Positions 8,256 through 17,496 of a DNA stretch of 64,000 nt are shown here, one piece after another (position 1 is the stretch's first letter; every line of letters starts with the position of its first letter). A program made the position numbers and the translations under genes. The notes under the pieces were generated by a model that saw only the letters and a program-made list of their open reading frames with translations, had not been told where the DNA came from and searched no databases. Source of the stretch: Fulvimarina sp039652615. GTDB taxonomy: Bacteria; Pseudomonadota; Alphaproteobacteria; Rhizobiales; Rhizobiaceae. The stretch is taken from NCBI RefSeq assembly GCF_039652615.1, contig NZ_JBDJAC010000009.1, forward strand, positions 62,001 through 126,000. The letters are read 5' to 3'.

Positions 8256-9194
8256 TCAGGCCCCGAAATCGAGGCCCATCTCGCGGTAGCGCTCCGGATC
8301 GTCACTCCAGTTCTCGCGAACCTTCACGAACAGGAAGAGATGCACCTTGCAATCGGCAGCTTCCGTAATGTCGCGCCGCGCCGCCTGCCCGATCGCCTTG
8401 ATCGTCTCGCCCTTGTGGCCGAGAACGATCGCCTTCTGGCTGTCGCGCTCGACATAGATCGTCTGCTCGATCCGCACCGAGCCGTCCTTGCGGGTCTCCC
8501 AGAGCTCGGTTTCGACGGTCGATGAGTAGGGCAGCTCCTGATGAAGCCGCAGGAACACCTTCTCGCGCGTGATCTCGGCGGCCAGCTGGCGCAGCGGCAG
8601 ATCGGAGATCTGATCTTCCGGATAGTACCACGGGCCCTCGGGCAGCGCGCCGGCGAGCCATGTCATCAGGTCCTCGCAGCCCGATCCGTCGAGGGCGGAA
8701 ATCATGAAGACCTGATCGAACGCGACCTTGTCCACGATCTGTTGGGTGAGGCCAAGCAGCTTGTCGCGCTTGATCCGGTCGATCTTGTTGAGAAGAAGAA
8801 CCTTTCTCTGGCGCACGTCCTTCAGGCGCTCCAGGATCGTCTCGACCTCGGGGCTCACGCCGCGCTCGGCATCGACGATCGCAAGCAGGATGTCGGCGTC
8901 CTTCGCACCAGACCATGCGGTCTTCACCATGGCGCGGTCGAGCCGGCGGCGCGGGGTAAACACGCCGGGCGTATCAACGAAGACGATCTGGGTGCGATCC
9001 TTGATCGCAATCCCGCGCACCAATGCCCGGGTCGTCTGCACCTTGTGCGTGACGATCGAGACCTTGGTGCCGACCAGCTGATTGACGAGCGTCGACTTGC
9101 CGGCGTTCGGCGCGCCGATCAGCGCGACAAAACCCGAGTGCGTTGCCCCTTCTGGAGCGGCCGCTTCACCGCCGGTGTCACCGTTCTCGCTCAC
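8256..9194 (-). CDS. era: GTPase Era
   Basis: A protein of 312 residues. G1 is GAPNAGKST, the effector region is THKVQTTR, G3 is DTPG and G4 is NKID, followed by a C-terminal KH domain with LGHKGETIKAIGQAAR. Era binds the 3' end of 16S rRNA and helps mature the 30S subunit. The start overlaps the rnc stop by four bases, giving the usual rnc-era coupling. The N-terminus is about 15 residues longer than in E. coli, as is common in this class. Confidence 0.96.
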   Translation of the reverse strand: MSENGDTGGEAAAPEGATHSGFVALIGAPNAGKSTLVNQLVGTKVSIVTHKVQTTRALVRGIAIKDRTQIVFVDTPGVFTPRRRLDRAMVKTAWSGAKDADILLAIVDAERGVSPEVETILERLKDVRQRKVLLLNKIDRIKRDKLLGLTQQIVDKVAFDQVFMISALDGSGCEDLMTWLAGALPEGPWYYPEDQISDLPLRQLAAEITREKVFLRLHQELPYSSTVETELWETRKDGSVRIEQTIYVERDSQKAIVLGHKGETIKAIGQAARRDITEAADCKVHLFLFVKVRENWSDDPERYREMGLDFGA

Positions 9195-9895
9195 GCTTCA
9201 TCCTTCCAGACTTTCTCGCGGATCAACATGGCCGTGGCCGCCGATTGCTCGGCAAGGCGTTTGGACGCCCCCTCGCCTTCCGAGGATTCGACGCCGGCAA
9301 TGCTGACCTTTATCCTGAATTTCGGGTTATGGTCTGGACCGGATCGATCGACGACCTCGTATCGCGGCGGCTCCGGCCCGCGCTGATGCGCCCATTCCTG
9401 AAGGGCCGTCTTCGGGTCCCGACGGGCGGCGACGCTCTTGTTCAGGCGCTCGCCCCAATGGGTTTCGATGAAGACCCGCGCATCGTCCAATCCCGAATTG
9501 AGATAGATCGCGGCGATCAGGGACTCCATCAGGTCGGCACGGATCGACTTGGTACGCGAGGCCGCAAGCTTCTTCAGATCGCCGCCCTGGCGCACGAACT
9601 CGTAAAGCCCGATCTCGTCAGCCACCGCCGCGCAGGTTTCAGCATTGACGAGCGAATTCAGCCGCAGGCTGAGCTCGCCCTCGTCGGCGTTGGGAAACAT
9701 TTCGAAGAGCTTGTCCGCGACCACGAGGCCAAGCACCCGGTCGCCAAGAAACTCCAGCCGTTCATAGGAACGGCCATCGCCCTTGGACGATCGAAAGCTC
9801 GAATGGGTCAGGGCGCGCTGCAGGCGATCATGGTCGGAAAAGCGGACACCGATCCGCTTTTCGAGCTCGGTGAGCGGCTTGGGGCGTGCGCTCAT
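9191..9895 (-). CDS. rnc: Ribonuclease III
   Basis: A protein of 234 residues from the ATG at 9895; an upstream in-frame extension overlaps lepB and is discarded. The catalytic signature ERLEFLGDRVLGLVVA is present, with the second acidic site in DLMESLIAAIYLN. A double-stranded RNA-binding domain begins at about residue 155 (DPKTALQEWAHQRG) and ends in the AEQSAATAML helix. It processes rRNA precursors and other duplex RNAs. It lies between lepB and era. Confidence 0.95.
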   Translation of the reverse strand: MSARPKPLTELEKRIGVRFSDHDRLQRALTHSSFRSSKGDGRSYERLEFLGDRVLGLVVADKLFEMFPNADEGELSLRLNSLVNAETCAAVADEIGLYEFVRQGGDLKKLAASRTKSIRADLMESLIAAIYLNSGLDDARVFIETHWGERLNKSVAARRDPKTALQEWAHQRGPEPPRYEVVDRSGPDHNPKFRIKVSIAGVESSEGEGASKRLAEQSAATAMLIREKVWKDEA

Positions 9896-9902
9896 GCCCT
9901 TA

Positions 9903-10655
9903 TCATCCGAGCCAGTCGAATATGCGCGAGACGCGAATTTCGCTTGGCCATTCCCAAATCTCCAGGGGCGAAGCACCGCCGCCGATCGAGAAGAAAATGA
10001 CCTGCGCCTTGCCGACGAAGTTCTCGAACGGCACGTAACCGACATCGAAGCGACTATCGAGCGAATTGTCCCGGTTATCGCCCATCATGAAATAATGGCC
10101 TTCGGGAACGAGGAACTCGCGCGTATTGTCACCCGGCAGATCGTCGCCGAGATTGAGCGTCATATAGCTCTTGCCGTTGGGAAGCGTCTCGCGGAACTGC
10201 GCGATCTCCTCGCCATCCTCGCCGACGAAGGTGCCAGCTGGCACTCTCGGCACCGCCGTACCATTCAGATAAAGAACACCTTCGCGCATCTGCACGCGGT
10301 CGCCGGGAAGGCCGACCAGTCGCTTGATGTAGTCGGTGTCCTCTTCGCCCGGCTTGCGGAACACGACGATATCGCCGCGGGTCGGATCGCTGGCCAGGAT
10401 GCGCCCTTCGAAGAGCGGCAGCGAGAGCGGCACCGAATAGCGCGAATAACCGTAGCTCCACTTGGAGACGAAGAGATAGTCGCCGATCAGGAGTGTCGGC
10501 ATCATCGAGCCGGACGGAATGGAGAACGGCTGAAAGAGCAGCGTGCGAATGACGAGAGCCAGAAGCAGCGCCTGAAAGACAACCTTGATCGTCTCGCCAA
10601 AACCGCCCTTCTCGGCATCTTTCGAAGGTTTCGATGTCTTGCGCGTTGTCTTCAT
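9903..10655 (-). CDS. lepB: Signal peptidase I
   Basis: From the ATG at 10655 the protein is 250 residues, matching rhizobial LepB length. An in-frame ATG at 10769 would add 38 charged residues and cannot be excluded. One N-terminal membrane helix is followed by the catalytic Ser motif PSGSMMPTLLIGDYLFV and the catalytic Lys box RGDIVVFRKP...DYIKRLVGLPGDRV. Box E is GDNRDNSLDSR. It cleaves signal peptides at the periplasmic face. It lies 7 bases upstream of rnc. Confidence 0.93.
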   Translation of the reverse strand: MKTTRKTSKPSKDAEKGGFGETIKVVFQALLLALVIRTLLFQPFSIPSGSMMPTLLIGDYLFVSKWSYGYSRYSVPLSLPLFEGRILASDPTRGDIVVFRKPGEEDTDYIKRLVGLPGDRVQMREGVLYLNGTAVPRVPAGTFVGEDGEEIAQFRETLPNGKSYMTLNLGDDLPGDNTREFLVPEGHYFMMGDNRDNSLDSRFDVGYVPFENFVGKAQVIFFSIGGGASPLEIWEWPSEIRVSRIFDWLG

Positions 10656-10903
10656 GGCCCCACCCTTGGCGTCACCTGCCGGATTGGCTTCACGGTTTTT
10701 CACCGCGCCATGCTCGCCTATCGTCTGACCAAGACCATCGTCGGTCGGCTTTCGGGTCGGATCGACCATCCTTGTTCAAACCTTTCGGAACGACCGAAAC
10801 ATGCCACGGCCACAAACGTTAAGGCGCTTTTAGCCACCATGCCTCTCAGGGGCAATGCGCGAAAACACCGAGAAAGCAAGCGCTGCGGAAAGGTGACAGG
10901 TGC

Positions 10904-11476
10904 TCATCCGGTGAGGGCGGATTTGGCCCGTTCGAGTTTCAGCTGGGCAAGCCGTGCCGTACGCCGGGTCTGAAACCGGCAAACACCGGAATGTATGATC
11001 CAGTAAGCCAAGCCCGCAGCGACGAGCCCAATCGGAATTCCGCCGACCAGCATGGGCTTCAACATCGGCTCCCAGATCGCCGACACGTTCATCTCGCGCA
11101 GGGCATGACCGATATGATGCGTGGAGCCCACCTCGCCCCGGCCATAAAGGATCTTCGATCCGCACTCGAAGGTCAGCGCCCAGATGAAGGGAAAGGTCAG
11201 CGGGTTGCCGACGACGGTACCGAGCGCAGCGGAGGCCATATTGCCCCCGATGACATAGGCGATGGCGAAAGCCAGCAGGAAATGAAAGCCGATGAAGGGC
11301 GTGAACGAAGCGAGCACGCCGGCGGCAAATCCCGCTGCGATCGCGTGCGGCGTCGCGTGCAGCCGCAAGACCCGCTTCTTGAAATAGAGAAAGGAGCGCT
11401 GAAACGAAACACGCGGCCAGAGCCAGAGCCTGGCTCTTTCCCAGAAGATTTCCGGCTGACGTCTTCGAAACAGCAT
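10904..11476 (-). CDS. DUF2062 membrane protein
   Basis: A protein of 190 residues with an aromatic and basic N-terminus, then the DUF2062 core. HAIAAGFAAGVLASFTPFIG is followed by FHFLLAF and GTVVGNPLTFPFIW (about residues 45-100), and a late single helix. The family is found in Gram-negative inner membranes; its function is unknown. In Rhizobiales it usually lies near rsh, pyrE, acpS and lepB, as here except that acpS is not seen in the 134-base gap before lepB. Confidence 0.85.
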   Translation of the reverse strand: MLFRRRQPEIFWERARLWLWPRVSFQRSFLYFKKRVLRLHATPHAIAAGFAAGVLASFTPFIGFHFLLAFAIAYVIGGNMASAALGTVVGNPLTFPFIWALTFECGSKILYGRGEVGSTHHIGHALREMNVSAIWEPMLKPMLVGGIPIGLVAAGLAYWIIHSGVCRFQTRRTARLAQLKLERAKSALTG

Positions 11477-11534
11477 TGTCTTCGGTTTTCATCTCCCGCC
11501 GGTCGAGGCAGGCGGCTTTCGTTCAAGGCAGGAT

Positions 11535-12113
11535 CTAGAGCGAGCGGCTACCGGGTTTGATCGGCGTTATGGCGGCAAGTTCTGGCGGAATTTGGTCGGC
11601 CGGATAGGCCGGCACCTCATATTCGGCGAGCGCGATCAGCGGCACGCCGACATCGGCCTTGCCGGCCGAGCGATCGATGATGCAGGAGGCAGCCCGCACA
11701 TCGGCTCCGATCTCCGTCAGGCAGGCGACGGTCTCGCGGATCGACAGGCCGGTCGTCACGATATCCTCGACGACGACGACACGGGCGCCTTTCGGCAGTT
11801 CGAAGCGGCGCAGCTTGAACACGCCGTTCTCCCGCTCCACCCAGACGGCGGGCACCTTCAGATGGCGGGACGTCTCATAGGCCGGGATGATCCCGCCGAC
11901 AGCGGGGCCGACGACGTAATCGACGGGACCGTCGACACGCTCTGCGATCGCATCGGCCATTGCCTTGCAGAGCCGCTCGGTCAGCCCGGCATGCATGAAG
12001 ACGCGTGCCTTCTGCAGAAAAACGGGACTGCGCAGACCGGATGTCAGGATGAAATGGCCTTCGAGATAGGCGCCCGCCTCGCGGAAGATAGCCAGAACCT
12101 CGTCGGTCGTCAT
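11535..12113 (-). CDS. pyrE: Orotate phosphoribosyltransferase
   Basis: A protein of 192 residues from the ATG at 12113, preceded by AAAGGTG; the longer in-frame version has no such site. The PRPP-binding motif is RVVVVEDIVTTGLS, and the flexible-loop region includes WVERENGVFKLRR. It converts orotate and PRPP to OMP in pyrimidine synthesis. The next 309 bases upstream (12114-12422) show no gene or clear regulatory element. Confidence 0.94.
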   Translation of the reverse strand: MTTDEVLAIFREAGAYLEGHFILTSGLRSPVFLQKARVFMHAGLTERLCKAMADAIAERVDGPVDYVVGPAVGGIIPAYETSRHLKVPAVWVERENGVFKLRRFELPKGARVVVVEDIVTTGLSIRETVACLTEIGADVRAASCIIDRSAGKADVGVPLIALAEYEVPAYPADQIPPELAAITPIKPGSRSL

Positions 12114-12422
12114 GAAAACACCTTTCTGCAAACACGCGCGGCTGCCAGGGACAGCTGCGCACCTTTTGGCCCGGACAGACGAACAGGACTGCACAACCGC
12201 CCGTTCGACCCGTCCGAGGGAACCACGGATCCATTTCCCTTCGGTTTAAAAGCTCACGGCCCGGCTATCAACCAAAACGGCATAACATCGCCAACACGAC
12301 CCCGGCAGCGTTACCGAAACGCGAAAGCGGCGCTCCGTGAAGCGAAATCGACCGTTCGCCCTGAGCCGTCAGATTCCCGAACGGTACACCCGAAACGCCG
12401 TGCTCGTTTTCGGAATCGCGCA

Positions 12423-14651
12423 TTATCCGTTGACCCGTTCGACGGTCGACACGCATTCCTTGCTGCGGATCTGGGACAGCGTCCTGTTCAGATGGTTCAC
12501 GTCCCAGACTTCGAGGTCGAACACCATCAGGGTGAAATCAGACGCCGCCGACTTCATCTCCAGCTTGTGGATATTCGCGTCGTTCTGGGCGATCGTCGCG
12601 GCGATCTCGGCAAGCGAACCCGGTTCGTTGATCGCCGAAACGGAAATGCGCGCAGGGAACCGGTGGTCGAAATTCTCGTCGATGTCCCAGCGTACATCGA
12701 CCCAGCGCTCCGGATGATCTTCGAAAGCCATCAACGCCGGCGACTGGATGGGATAGATCGTGATCCCCTTGCCCTGCTCCAGAATCCCGACGATGCGGTC
12801 ACCGGGGACGGCGCCGTCTTCGGAAAAGGTAACCGGCAGGTCGCCCCCGCCGACGCGGATCGGCAGGGCGGACGAACTGATCTTCGGCTGCGGCTTCGGC
12901 TTGCCCGGCACGCGAAAGATCATACCCGCCGCGCTACGCAGGTTGAACCAGCCATCCTGGGGATCCCGCTCCGTCCGGCGCGTGACGCGGGTATCCTGAT
13001 AATCCGGATAGATCGCCCTCAGGACATCGAGAGAAGGCAGCTCACCCCGGCCGACGGCGGCGAACGCGTCCTCGATGTTCTGATGACCGAGCTTTCCGAG
13101 AACGGATTTCAGCATCTCGACGGAAAAGGGCTTGCTCGAACGGGTAAAGGTGCGCTCGATGATCTGCCGTCCGAGGCCGGAATACTGCTTGCGGATATTG
13201 GCGCGGGACGCCCGACGGATCGCCGACCGCGCCTTGCCGGTGACGGCGATGTTCTCCCAGGCAGCTGGCGGAACTTCGCCATCGCCGCGAATGATCTCCA
13301 CCTCGTCGCCATTTTGAAGTTCGGTCACCACCGGCATGATCCGGCCGTTGATCTTCGAGCCGACGCAGGAATTGCCGATCTTGGTGTGGACCGCATAAGC
13401 GAAATCAATCGAGGTCGCGCCGCGCGGCAGCGCGATCAGCCGTCCCTTTGGCGTGAAGCAGAACACCTGATCCTGGAAGAGCTCCAGCTTGGTGTGCTCG
13501 AGAAATTCCTCGGAGTTGTCGCCATTCGCCAGAAGCTCGATGGTATGGCGCAGCCAGGCATAGGCATTCGAATCCTTCGACAGCTCGACCGAGCGGACGA
13601 CCTCGCCATCTTCCGCCGTCTCGTCCTTGTAGATGGCATGGGCCGCGATGCCGTATTCGGCGATGCGATGCATTTCCTGGGTGCGGATCTGAAGCTCGAC
13701 GCGCTGCCCAGCCATGCCGATCACGGTCGTGTGCAGCGAGCGATAATCGTTTTGCTTGGGCGTCGAGATGTAATCCTTGAACCGCCCCGGCACCATGCGC
13801 CAGGACCGGTGCACGATCCCGAGCGTCCGGTAGCAGTCCTCTTCACTGGCGACGACGACGCGGAAGCCGAAAATGTCCGAAAGCTGTTCGAAGGAGAGCT
13901 TCTTGCGCTGCATCTTCGAAAAGACCGAATAGGGTCGTTTCTGCCGGCCGGAGACCTTCGCGTCGATCCCCTTCGCCTTGAGACGCTCGGTGAGTTCCTC
14001 CTCGATCTTGCTGATCGTTCCGGCATAGCGCCGCTTCAGTTCGGCAAGGCGCTCCGTCAGCGTCTCGTAGGCTTCGAGATTGACATGGCGAAAGGCGAGA
14101 TCTTCCAATTCCTCGCGCATGTCCTGCATGCCCATGCGGCCGGCGAGCGGCGCATAGATATCGAGCGTTTCCTGGGCGATGCGGCTTCGCTTTTCTGCGC
14201 GCATTGGCCCGAGCGTGCGCATGTTGTGGAGACGGTCCGCGAGCTTGACGAGGAGAACGCGAATATCGTCCGCGATCGCGAGCAGGAGCTTGCGCAGGTT
14301 CTCGGCCTGGGCCGCGCGCTTGGAAACCAGATCGAGGCGCTTGAGCTTGGTCAGGCCTTCAACGAGCTGCCCGATACGCGGACCGAAGAGCTGGTCGATC
14401 TCCTTTCGGGTCGCGTCCGTATCCTCGATCGTGTCATGAAGAAGCGCCGTCGCGATCGTCGCCTCGTCGAGGCGCAGGTCGGTGAGAATCGCGGCAACTT
14501 CAAGCGGATGGGAGAAATAGGGATCGCCGGTGGCGCGCTTCTGGGCGCCGTGCTTCTGCATGGCGTAGACATAGGCGCGGTTCAGCAGAGCCTCGTCCAC
14601 CTCCGGGCGATAGGCCGCGACCTTCTCCACCAGTTCGTATTGGCGCATCAT
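12423..14651 (-). CDS. rsh: Bifunctional (p)ppGpp synthetase/hydrolase Rsh
   Basis: A protein of 742 residues. The hydrolase domain has YFSHPLEVAAILTDL and ATALLHDTIEDT with its metal-binding HD pair. The synthetase domain has GRQKRPYSVFSKMQRKK and NDYRSLHTTVIG. A TGS domain (about 390-450) and a C-terminal ACT domain (about 665-740) follow. An intact HD motif and an intact synthetase imply that both activities are present, as in the single Rsh of alphaproteobacteria. It is the stringent-response hub. It lies downstream of rpoZ but is separated by a terminator. Confidence 0.94.
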   Translation of the reverse strand: MMRQYELVEKVAAYRPEVDEALLNRAYVYAMQKHGAQKRATGDPYFSHPLEVAAILTDLRLDEATIATALLHDTIEDTDATRKEIDQLFGPRIGQLVEGLTKLKRLDLVSKRAAQAENLRKLLLAIADDIRVLLVKLADRLHNMRTLGPMRAEKRSRIAQETLDIYAPLAGRMGMQDMREELEDLAFRHVNLEAYETLTERLAELKRRYAGTISKIEEELTERLKAKGIDAKVSGRQKRPYSVFSKMQRKKLSFEQLSDIFGFRVVVASEEDCYRTLGIVHRSWRMVPGRFKDYISTPKQNDYRSLHTTVIGMAGQRVELQIRTQEMHRIAEYGIAAHAIYKDETAEDGEVVRSVELSKDSNAYAWLRHTIELLANGDNSEEFLEHTKLELFQDQVFCFTPKGRLIALPRGATSIDFAYAVHTKIGNSCVGSKINGRIMPVVTELQNGDEVEIIRGDGEVPPAAWENIAVTGKARSAIRRASRANIRKQYSGLGRQIIERTFTRSSKPFSVEMLKSVLGKLGHQNIEDAFAAVGRGELPSLDVLRAIYPDYQDTRVTRRTERDPQDGWFNLRSAAGMIFRVPGKPKPQPKISSSALPIRVGGGDLPVTFSEDGAVPGDRIVGILEQGKGITIYPIQSPALMAFEDHPERWVDVRWDIDENFDHRFPARISVSAINEPGSLAEIAATIAQNDANIHKLEMKSAASDFTLMVFDLEVWDVNHLNRTLSQIRSKECVSTVERVNG

Positions 14652-14707
14652 CGCCGCGTCGCGCTTTCATCCATGCAGTCGAGGGCGCTATCAAGAGCCC
14701 CGAAACG

Positions 14708-14740
14708 AAAAAAGGAGCATGCCCCGTCAGGGCACACTCC
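14708..14740 (-). terminator. Rho-independent terminator of rpoZ
   Basis: On the minus strand GGAGTGTGCCC and GGGCATGCTCC form a near-perfect stem around a short loop, followed by six T residues. It lies 82 bases after the rpoZ stop and before rsh, so much rpoZ transcription should stop here. Confidence 0.85.
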
Positions 14741-14821
14741 TTAACAATAGTCAGCTTTCAAGCACCGCGGTAGGCCCAGGCGGCATAAGAAACCGCTGAA
14801 AAGGCGAATTGCGGCGCGCGC

Positions 14822-15220
14822 TTAGTAGTCGTCGGTCTTTTCCGGGGCAACGAGGCCCTCGATGCCGGCGAGAAGCTCGTCCTCGGACATGCGATCGAAG
14901 GTGACCGCATCGTCGGACTTGTCCTGAATCGCAGCTTGCGGGGCCGCAGACTCGGAGCGTTCGGTCGGACGTGTGTCTTCCGGCTCGTCGACCTCCACAT
15001 GCTTCTGCAGCGTGTGGATCAGGTCTTCCTTCAGATCTTCCGGCGACAGCGTCTCGTCGGCGATCTCGCGCAGCGCGACGACGGGATTCTTATCGTTGTC
15101 GCGATCGACGGTGATCGGGTTGCCCTGGCTGATCTGACGGGCGCGATGGCTGGCCAGGAGCACGAGCTCGAAACGGTTGTCGACCTTATCGACGCAATCT
15201 TCTACGGTGACGCGGGCCAT
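14822..15220 (-). CDS. rpoZ: RNA polymerase omega subunit
   Basis: A protein of 132 residues. It begins MARVTVEDCVDKVDNRFELV and has the omega core ASHRARQISQG, NPVVALREIADETL. An acidic, poorly conserved tail (about 75-132) is usual in this class. Omega helps assemble the polymerase and forms part of the ppGpp site, which fits its position upstream of rsh. Confidence 0.94.
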   Translation of the reverse strand: MARVTVEDCVDKVDNRFELVLLASHRARQISQGNPITVDRDNDKNPVVALREIADETLSPEDLKEDLIHTLQKHVEVDEPEDTRPTERSESAAPQAAIQDKSDDAVTFDRMSEDELLAGIEGLVAPEKTDDY

Positions 15221-15461
15221 GCCTGTCTCCTCATGCCGAATAGCGGTATGGTTGGAATCGTCGTCTCATTACCGGATAGGCGGACCCGCCACAAGGCCGT
15301 CGCCGGAAAAACAGGCCAGCGGCTTCAATAAAATCGCAAACCACCTTGATATAGACCTATTTGTCACTGTACCGGAGCCCACTCAATACCCTCCCGATTT
15401 GGCGGCCAGATGTTTATGGGAAACGACCCATCCGCCCAATAGACTAGCGAAAGTTGAATAT

Positions 15462-16061
15462 ATGTTCGATCAACGCGAGAAAATTGCACTTTTTATTGAC
15501 GGCGCAAATCTCTACGCAGCCTCACGCAATCTCGGTTTCGATATCGATTACAAGAAAATGCTGACCTTCTTCGAGAAGAAAGCTTATCTTCTGCGAGCCT
15601 ACTACTACACCGCGCTGATCGAAGATCAGGAGTATTCCTCCATCCGCCCGCTGATCGACTGGCTCGACTACAACGGCTACCGTGTCGTGACAAAGCCGGC
15701 AAAAGAGTTCACCGATCAGACCGGCCGCCGCAAAGTCAAAGGCAACATGGATATCGAACTTGCCATCGATGCCATGGAACTGTCGGACACGGTGGATCAC
15801 TTCGTCTTGTTTTCCGGGGACGGTGACTTCCGCTCGCTGGTCGATGCCCTGCAGCGCAAGGGTCGCAAGGTCTCCGTCGTCTCGACACTGTCGACCCAGC
15901 CGCCGATGATCTCCGACGATTTGCGCCGCCAGGCCGATCATTTCATCGATCTGACGAGCCTCAAGAACGATATCGGCCGCAGCCAGGCCGAGCGAGATGC
16001 CCGCCTTGCCCGCCGCGCGAACACGGACAGCGTCGATGAGGACGAGGACGACGACTACTGA
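15462..16061 (+). CDS. NYN-domain (LabA/DUF88-like) protein
   Basis: A protein of 199 residues from the ATG at 15462; an upstream in-frame extension would run antisense into rpoZ. The NYN nuclease fold carries acidic residues at IALFIDGANLY, KVKGNMDIELAIDAM and FVLFSGDGDFRSLVDAL, the PIN-like metal site. The domain ends near residue 165 and is followed by a charged tail of alternating Asp and Glu. Family members are predicted ribonucleases; this group is common beside rpoZ in Rhizobiales. The substrate is unknown. Confidence 0.88.
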   Translation: MFDQREKIALFIDGANLYAASRNLGFDIDYKKMLTFFEKKAYLLRAYYYTALIEDQEYSSIRPLIDWLDYNGYRVVTKPAKEFTDQTGRRKVKGNMDIELAIDAMELSDTVDHFVLFSGDGDFRSLVDALQRKGRKVSVVSTLSTQPPMISDDLRRQADHFIDLTSLKNDIGRSQAERDARLARRANTDSVDEDEDDDY

Positions 16062-16082
16062 TCGTCGGCCTGATCGAAGACG

Positions 16083-16742
16083 ATGAGCGAGATCGGCCCG
16101 ACCGAACCGCCCCGCGACTGTCCGCTCTGCCCGCGACTGGTGGAGTTCCGCGACGAATGGCGGGCCAAAGAGCCCGATTGGCACAATGCGCCGGTGGCGA
16201 CATTTTATCCCGAAGGCGGCGCGGACGCCGTTCGCCTTCTGATCGTTGGCCTTGCACCGGGCGTTCGCGGCGCGAACCGGACAGGACGCCCGTTCACAGG
16301 CGACTATGCCGGCACGCTGCTTTACGGCACGCTGAACAAACACGGGTTTGCGAACGCCAAGTTCGATGCCGACCCGGATGACGGCCTGAAGCTTTTCGGC
16401 ACGGCCGTCACCAATTCGGTTCGGTGCGTGCCGCCCCAGAACAAGCCCGTCGGAGCCGAGATCAACACCTGCCGGCAATTCCTGACGGCAACGATCGCAT
16501 CGCTGAAGAACCTTCGGGCGATCGTCACGCTCGGTCGGATCGCGCACGACTCGACCGTGAGGACCCTCGGTCTCAAGCTGAAGGACCATCCCTTCAGCCA
16601 TGGCGGGCAGCTGCCTGCCGGTTCTTTCACGCTGTTTCCGACCTATCACTGCTCCCGCTACAACACGAATACGGGTCGGCTGACGGACGAGATGTTCGAT
16701 CAGGTCTTTGAAAACGTCGCGCGTTTTCTCGAAAAAGCTTGA
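16083..16742 (+). CDS. Family 5 uracil-DNA glycosylase (UDGb)
   Basis: A protein of 219 residues with an N-terminal Cys pair CPLCPRL, likely part of an Fe-S site. Motif A is GLAPGVRGANRTGRPFTGD; this GANRTGRPFTGD version is diagnostic of the UDGb family. TNSVRCVPPQNKP follows, and the C-terminal motif is HCSRYNTNTGR. Such enzymes remove uracil and other deaminated bases from DNA. It starts 21 bases after the NYN gene and is probably cotranscribed with it. Confidence 0.88.
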   Translation: MSEIGPTEPPRDCPLCPRLVEFRDEWRAKEPDWHNAPVATFYPEGGADAVRLLIVGLAPGVRGANRTGRPFTGDYAGTLLYGTLNKHGFANAKFDADPDDGLKLFGTAVTNSVRCVPPQNKPVGAEINTCRQFLTATIASLKNLRAIVTLGRIAHDSTVRTLGLKLKDHPFSHGGQLPAGSFTLFPTYHCSRYNTNTGRLTDEMFDQVFENVARFLEKA

Positions 16743-16753
16743 TTCGACCAAAG

Positions 16754-16787
16754 AAAAAACCGGCCCGCTTTGGACGGACCGGCTTTT
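16754..16787 (-). terminator. Terminator downstream of the secreted repeat protein
   Basis: On the minus strand CCGGTCC and GGGCCGG (one G-T pair) form a stem followed by six T residues. On the plus strand the same hairpin is followed by four T, so it may also end the converging UDGb transcript. Confidence 0.8.
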
Positions 16788-16826
16788 CTCAAGTCTCGCG
16801 AAGACTTTATTTTACCGCATGGCGGA

Positions 16827-17186
16827 TTAGCGGACGGTCTGGCGCACCTGCTCGTTCGCGATGGTACGGTCATAGTCCGAACCCGGAACGGTCTGCGATG
16901 CGTTCACGCTCGGAGCGCTGGTTCCAGCGCTCATTCCGCTGACCGCATTGCGGGTCTGCTGTTCTGCGATTTCGCGATCGTAGTCCGAGCCCGGAACCGT
17001 TTGGCTGTAGCCATAGACGCGGGTGGCGTCGATCGCCGTCGAACGCGAGACGTCCGAAACGCTGTTACGGGCAGCTTCCGCATCCTGGGTCTGGAAATAG
17101 TCCGAGGCGCCGAAGCCCTGCGCGCTGGCAGGTGCTGCAATTGCGGTTGCGACGAGGGTGGCGGCAATCAAAGTGGTCTTGAACAT
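16827..17186 (-). CDS. Small secreted protein with SQTVPGSDYDR repeats
   Basis: A protein of 119 residues with a clear signal peptide (MFKTTLIAATLVATAIAAPASA, cleavage after ASA). The mature part is about 97 residues and polar. The sequence SQTVPGSDYDR followed by an IA-E-Q-R pattern occurs twice, about 37 residues apart. No family is recognised and no cysteines are present. It is monocistronic with its own terminator. An unstructured periplasmic or secreted role is likely. Confidence 0.75.
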   Translation of the reverse strand: MFKTTLIAATLVATAIAAPASAQGFGASDYFQTQDAEAARNSVSDVSRSTAIDATRVYGYSQTVPGSDYDREIAEQQTRNAVSGMSAGTSAPSVNASQTVPGSDYDRTIANEQVRQTVR

Positions 17187-17496
17187 CGTGTAGTCCCTTT
17201 ATCGATCAGGCCCCGTTCGGTCTTGTTTTGACCTTGTGCTCGGGGCCTCGTTGGCGGCGCTGTTTGCGTCGTCTTGTGAACCCAAGATGGTTCACACGTG
17301 ATCGATCTTGAAGGTGGGTTTCGGTGAACAATCCGTCGCTTAACGCCCCAATCACAACCGCATGATCAGTGAAGCCAAATGGTTTTTTGAACAATCCCTG
17401 TTTTGGGAAGCCGAGCGAAGCAGCTCTCCCAAACGTGAACGGGTGCTCAAAGTAGGAGCGCCCGTTCAAACTTGACGTCAGATGCTGATGGGCCGG
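17187..17496. other. Gene-free gap with three strong hairpins
   Basis: Three inverted repeats occur: 17275-17296 (TGTGAACC/GGTTCACA, perfect), 17402-17433 (TTTGGGA/TCCCAAA with an inner pair), and 17436-17468 (TGAACGGGTGCTC/GAGCGCCCGTTCA, one mismatch). The last is 29 bases beyond the mmsA stop and could terminate it, although a clean T-run is missing. No convincing reading frame exists here. Confidence 0.6.

Noticed and set aside
11592..14744. A 1050-codon plus-strand frame
   Set aside because: It runs antisense through pyrE and rsh, is rich in Arg, Asp and Gly from GC-rich codons, and has no domain. It is a mirror of the true genes.
17206..17469. An 87-codon minus-strand frame after mmsA
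   Set aside because: It covers the hairpin cluster and has no protein-like pattern.
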